Notes under the pieces: model-generated
The model's database searches: none
Told to the model about the DNA's origin: nothing
Seen by the model: only the letters and a program-made list of their open reading frames with translations
Shown: piece by piece, positions 5,927 through 6,510 of the stretch
Layout of the letters: each line of letters starts with the position of its first letter
Numbering within the stretch: position 1 is the stretch's first letter
Assembly (NCBI GenBank): GCA_946480545.1
Contig: CAMLKY010000121.1
Span: forward strand, 1-6,510
Source: an uncultured Acidobacteriota bacterium
Lineage (GTDB): Bacteria; Acidobacteriota; Blastocatellia; Pyrinomonadales; Pyrinomonadaceae
Direction of reading: 5' to 3'
Length of the DNA stretch: 6,510 nucleotides
Position numbers and translations under genes: made by a program

Positions 5927-6149
5927 CGCGAGGCTACTCAATTTATTACATACGCCCAAAGTCTTTCAAACCTCCTTGTCCGAAAGGCGGCGCGTACTAA
6001 GCAAAAGATAAGTCTATATTTGCAATTTCCGAGAAAGCATCGACCAAACGTCAACGAAATCTATCATTTGGCTTAACCTTCTCTTGCATAGACCTTAACG
6101 CAACTTTCCCCCAAAATCAAGCATTTTTAACAAATTACGCAAATTTTCT

Positions 6150-6510
6150 TTATGCGTAAATACCCCGCATTCTGGTGTCGTAAGCGACCCTGTCGATGGC
6201 CAACATATAGGCCGCCGTGCGGGTGTCGACGTCATGTTTTTCCGCGTAGTGACACAGTTCGTTGAAGCTCGCGACCATCTTTTCCTCGAGCCTTGTGTTC
6301 ACCTCCGACTCGGACCAGAAGTACCCCATTCGATCCTGCACCCACTCGAAGTACGAGACCGTCACACCACCCGCGTTAGCGAGAATGTCGGGGATGACAA
6401 AGATCCCCTTGTCATGAAGGATCTTGTCGGCCTTCGGTGTGGTCGGCCCATTAGCTCCCTCGGCAAGGATCTTGCACTTGATCCGATCGGCATTCTCGGA
6501 AGTGATCTGG
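6150..6510 (-). CDS. gdhA: Glutamate dehydrogenase (Glu/Leu/Phe/Val dehydrogenase family), C-terminal 119 residues
   Basis: This enzyme reversibly deaminates glutamate to 2-oxoglutarate and ammonia with NAD(P), linking carbon and nitrogen metabolism in the cytosol; family members are usually hexamers of about 410-450 residues. The frame enters from the right edge (first full codon at 6509) and ends in TAA at 6150-6152, so about the last quarter is visible. Family motifs are strong: the dinucleotide-domain stretch [15 protein letters not shown] (residues 14-28 of the visible part), then [20 protein letters not shown] (39-58), then MGYFWSE and a helical tail with [14 protein letters not shown]. 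The end RGIYA is usual for the family, so the C-terminus looks intact. Cofactor preference cannot be judged because the nucleotide-binding glycine motif lies outside the window. Leucine dehydrogenase is less likely, since the YFEWVQ..MGYFW block is typical of glutamate dehydrogenases. Confidence 0.93.
   Translation of the reverse strand, partial: QITSENADRIKCKILAEGANGPTTPKADKILHDKGIFVIPDILANAGGVTVSYFEWVQDRMGYFWSESEVNTRLEEKMVASFNELCHYAEKHDVDTRTAAYMLAIDRVAYDTRMRGIYA

Larger units (their letters stand above)
5859..6149. other. AT-rich spacer between glutamate dehydrogenase and the outer-membrane-type gene
   Basis: About 290 bases with no supportable gene and a clearly higher AT content than the flanking coding DNA. 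It should hold the promoter of the outer-membrane-type gene. TATATT (5906-5911, minus) is a possible -10, but no matching -35 is seen at normal spacing. Another weak pair is TTTGAA/TAATAA near 5945-5972. Two dyads and an orphan AAGGAGG (5971-5977, minus) are also here. No hairpin terminator for the dehydrogenase gene was found just downstream of its stop at 6150. Confidence 0.55.

Overview
The window reads as chromosomal DNA of a Gram-negative bacterium, most likely an acidobacterium (Acidobacteriota, perhaps the Blastocatellia/Pyrinomonas side). Three things point there. A bacillithiol-synthesis gene (bshC) is present. There is a large secreted Asp-box/BNR repeat protein. There is also an outer-membrane-type protein with Ig-like domains and a C-terminal segment containing a GYIINYG motif, a combination I associate with that phylum. 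The taxonomic call is inference. Coding DNA is moderately GC-rich and the spacer upstream of the outer-membrane gene is distinctly AT-rich.

All four recognisable genes lie on the minus strand. In transcription order (right to left) they are: (1) the C-terminal 119 codons of a glutamate dehydrogenase, running in from the right edge and ending at 6150; (2) an AT-rich spacer of about 290 bases holding two overlapping dyads and a strong Shine-Dalgarno; (3) an 806-807 residue exported protein (5858-3435) with a predicted beta-barrel, two Ig/PKD-like domains and a degenerate OmpA-like C-terminus, followed by a long hairpin terminator; (4) a 342-base spacer containing a long imperfect inverted repeat; (5) an exported Asp-box repeat protein whose reading frame is broken near 2645-2672, so it appears as a 5' fragment (3092-2583) and a 3' fragment (2635-935), followed by a clear hairpin plus U-tract terminator; (6) a short spacer with a sigma70-like promoter; (7) the first 273 codons of bshC, starting at a GTG at 821 and running off the left edge.

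Each gene appears to be its own transcription unit: terminators follow the two complete loci, and bshC has its own promoter. I see no operon and no shared pathway: the window holds two cytosolic metabolic genes (thiol synthesis, nitrogen metabolism) and two envelope or secreted proteins. No RNA gene, CRISPR array, insertion sequence or defence system is visible. The points most worth a second look are the broken Asp-box gene, the domain architecture of the outer-membrane-type protein, and the inverted-repeat structures in the two spacers.
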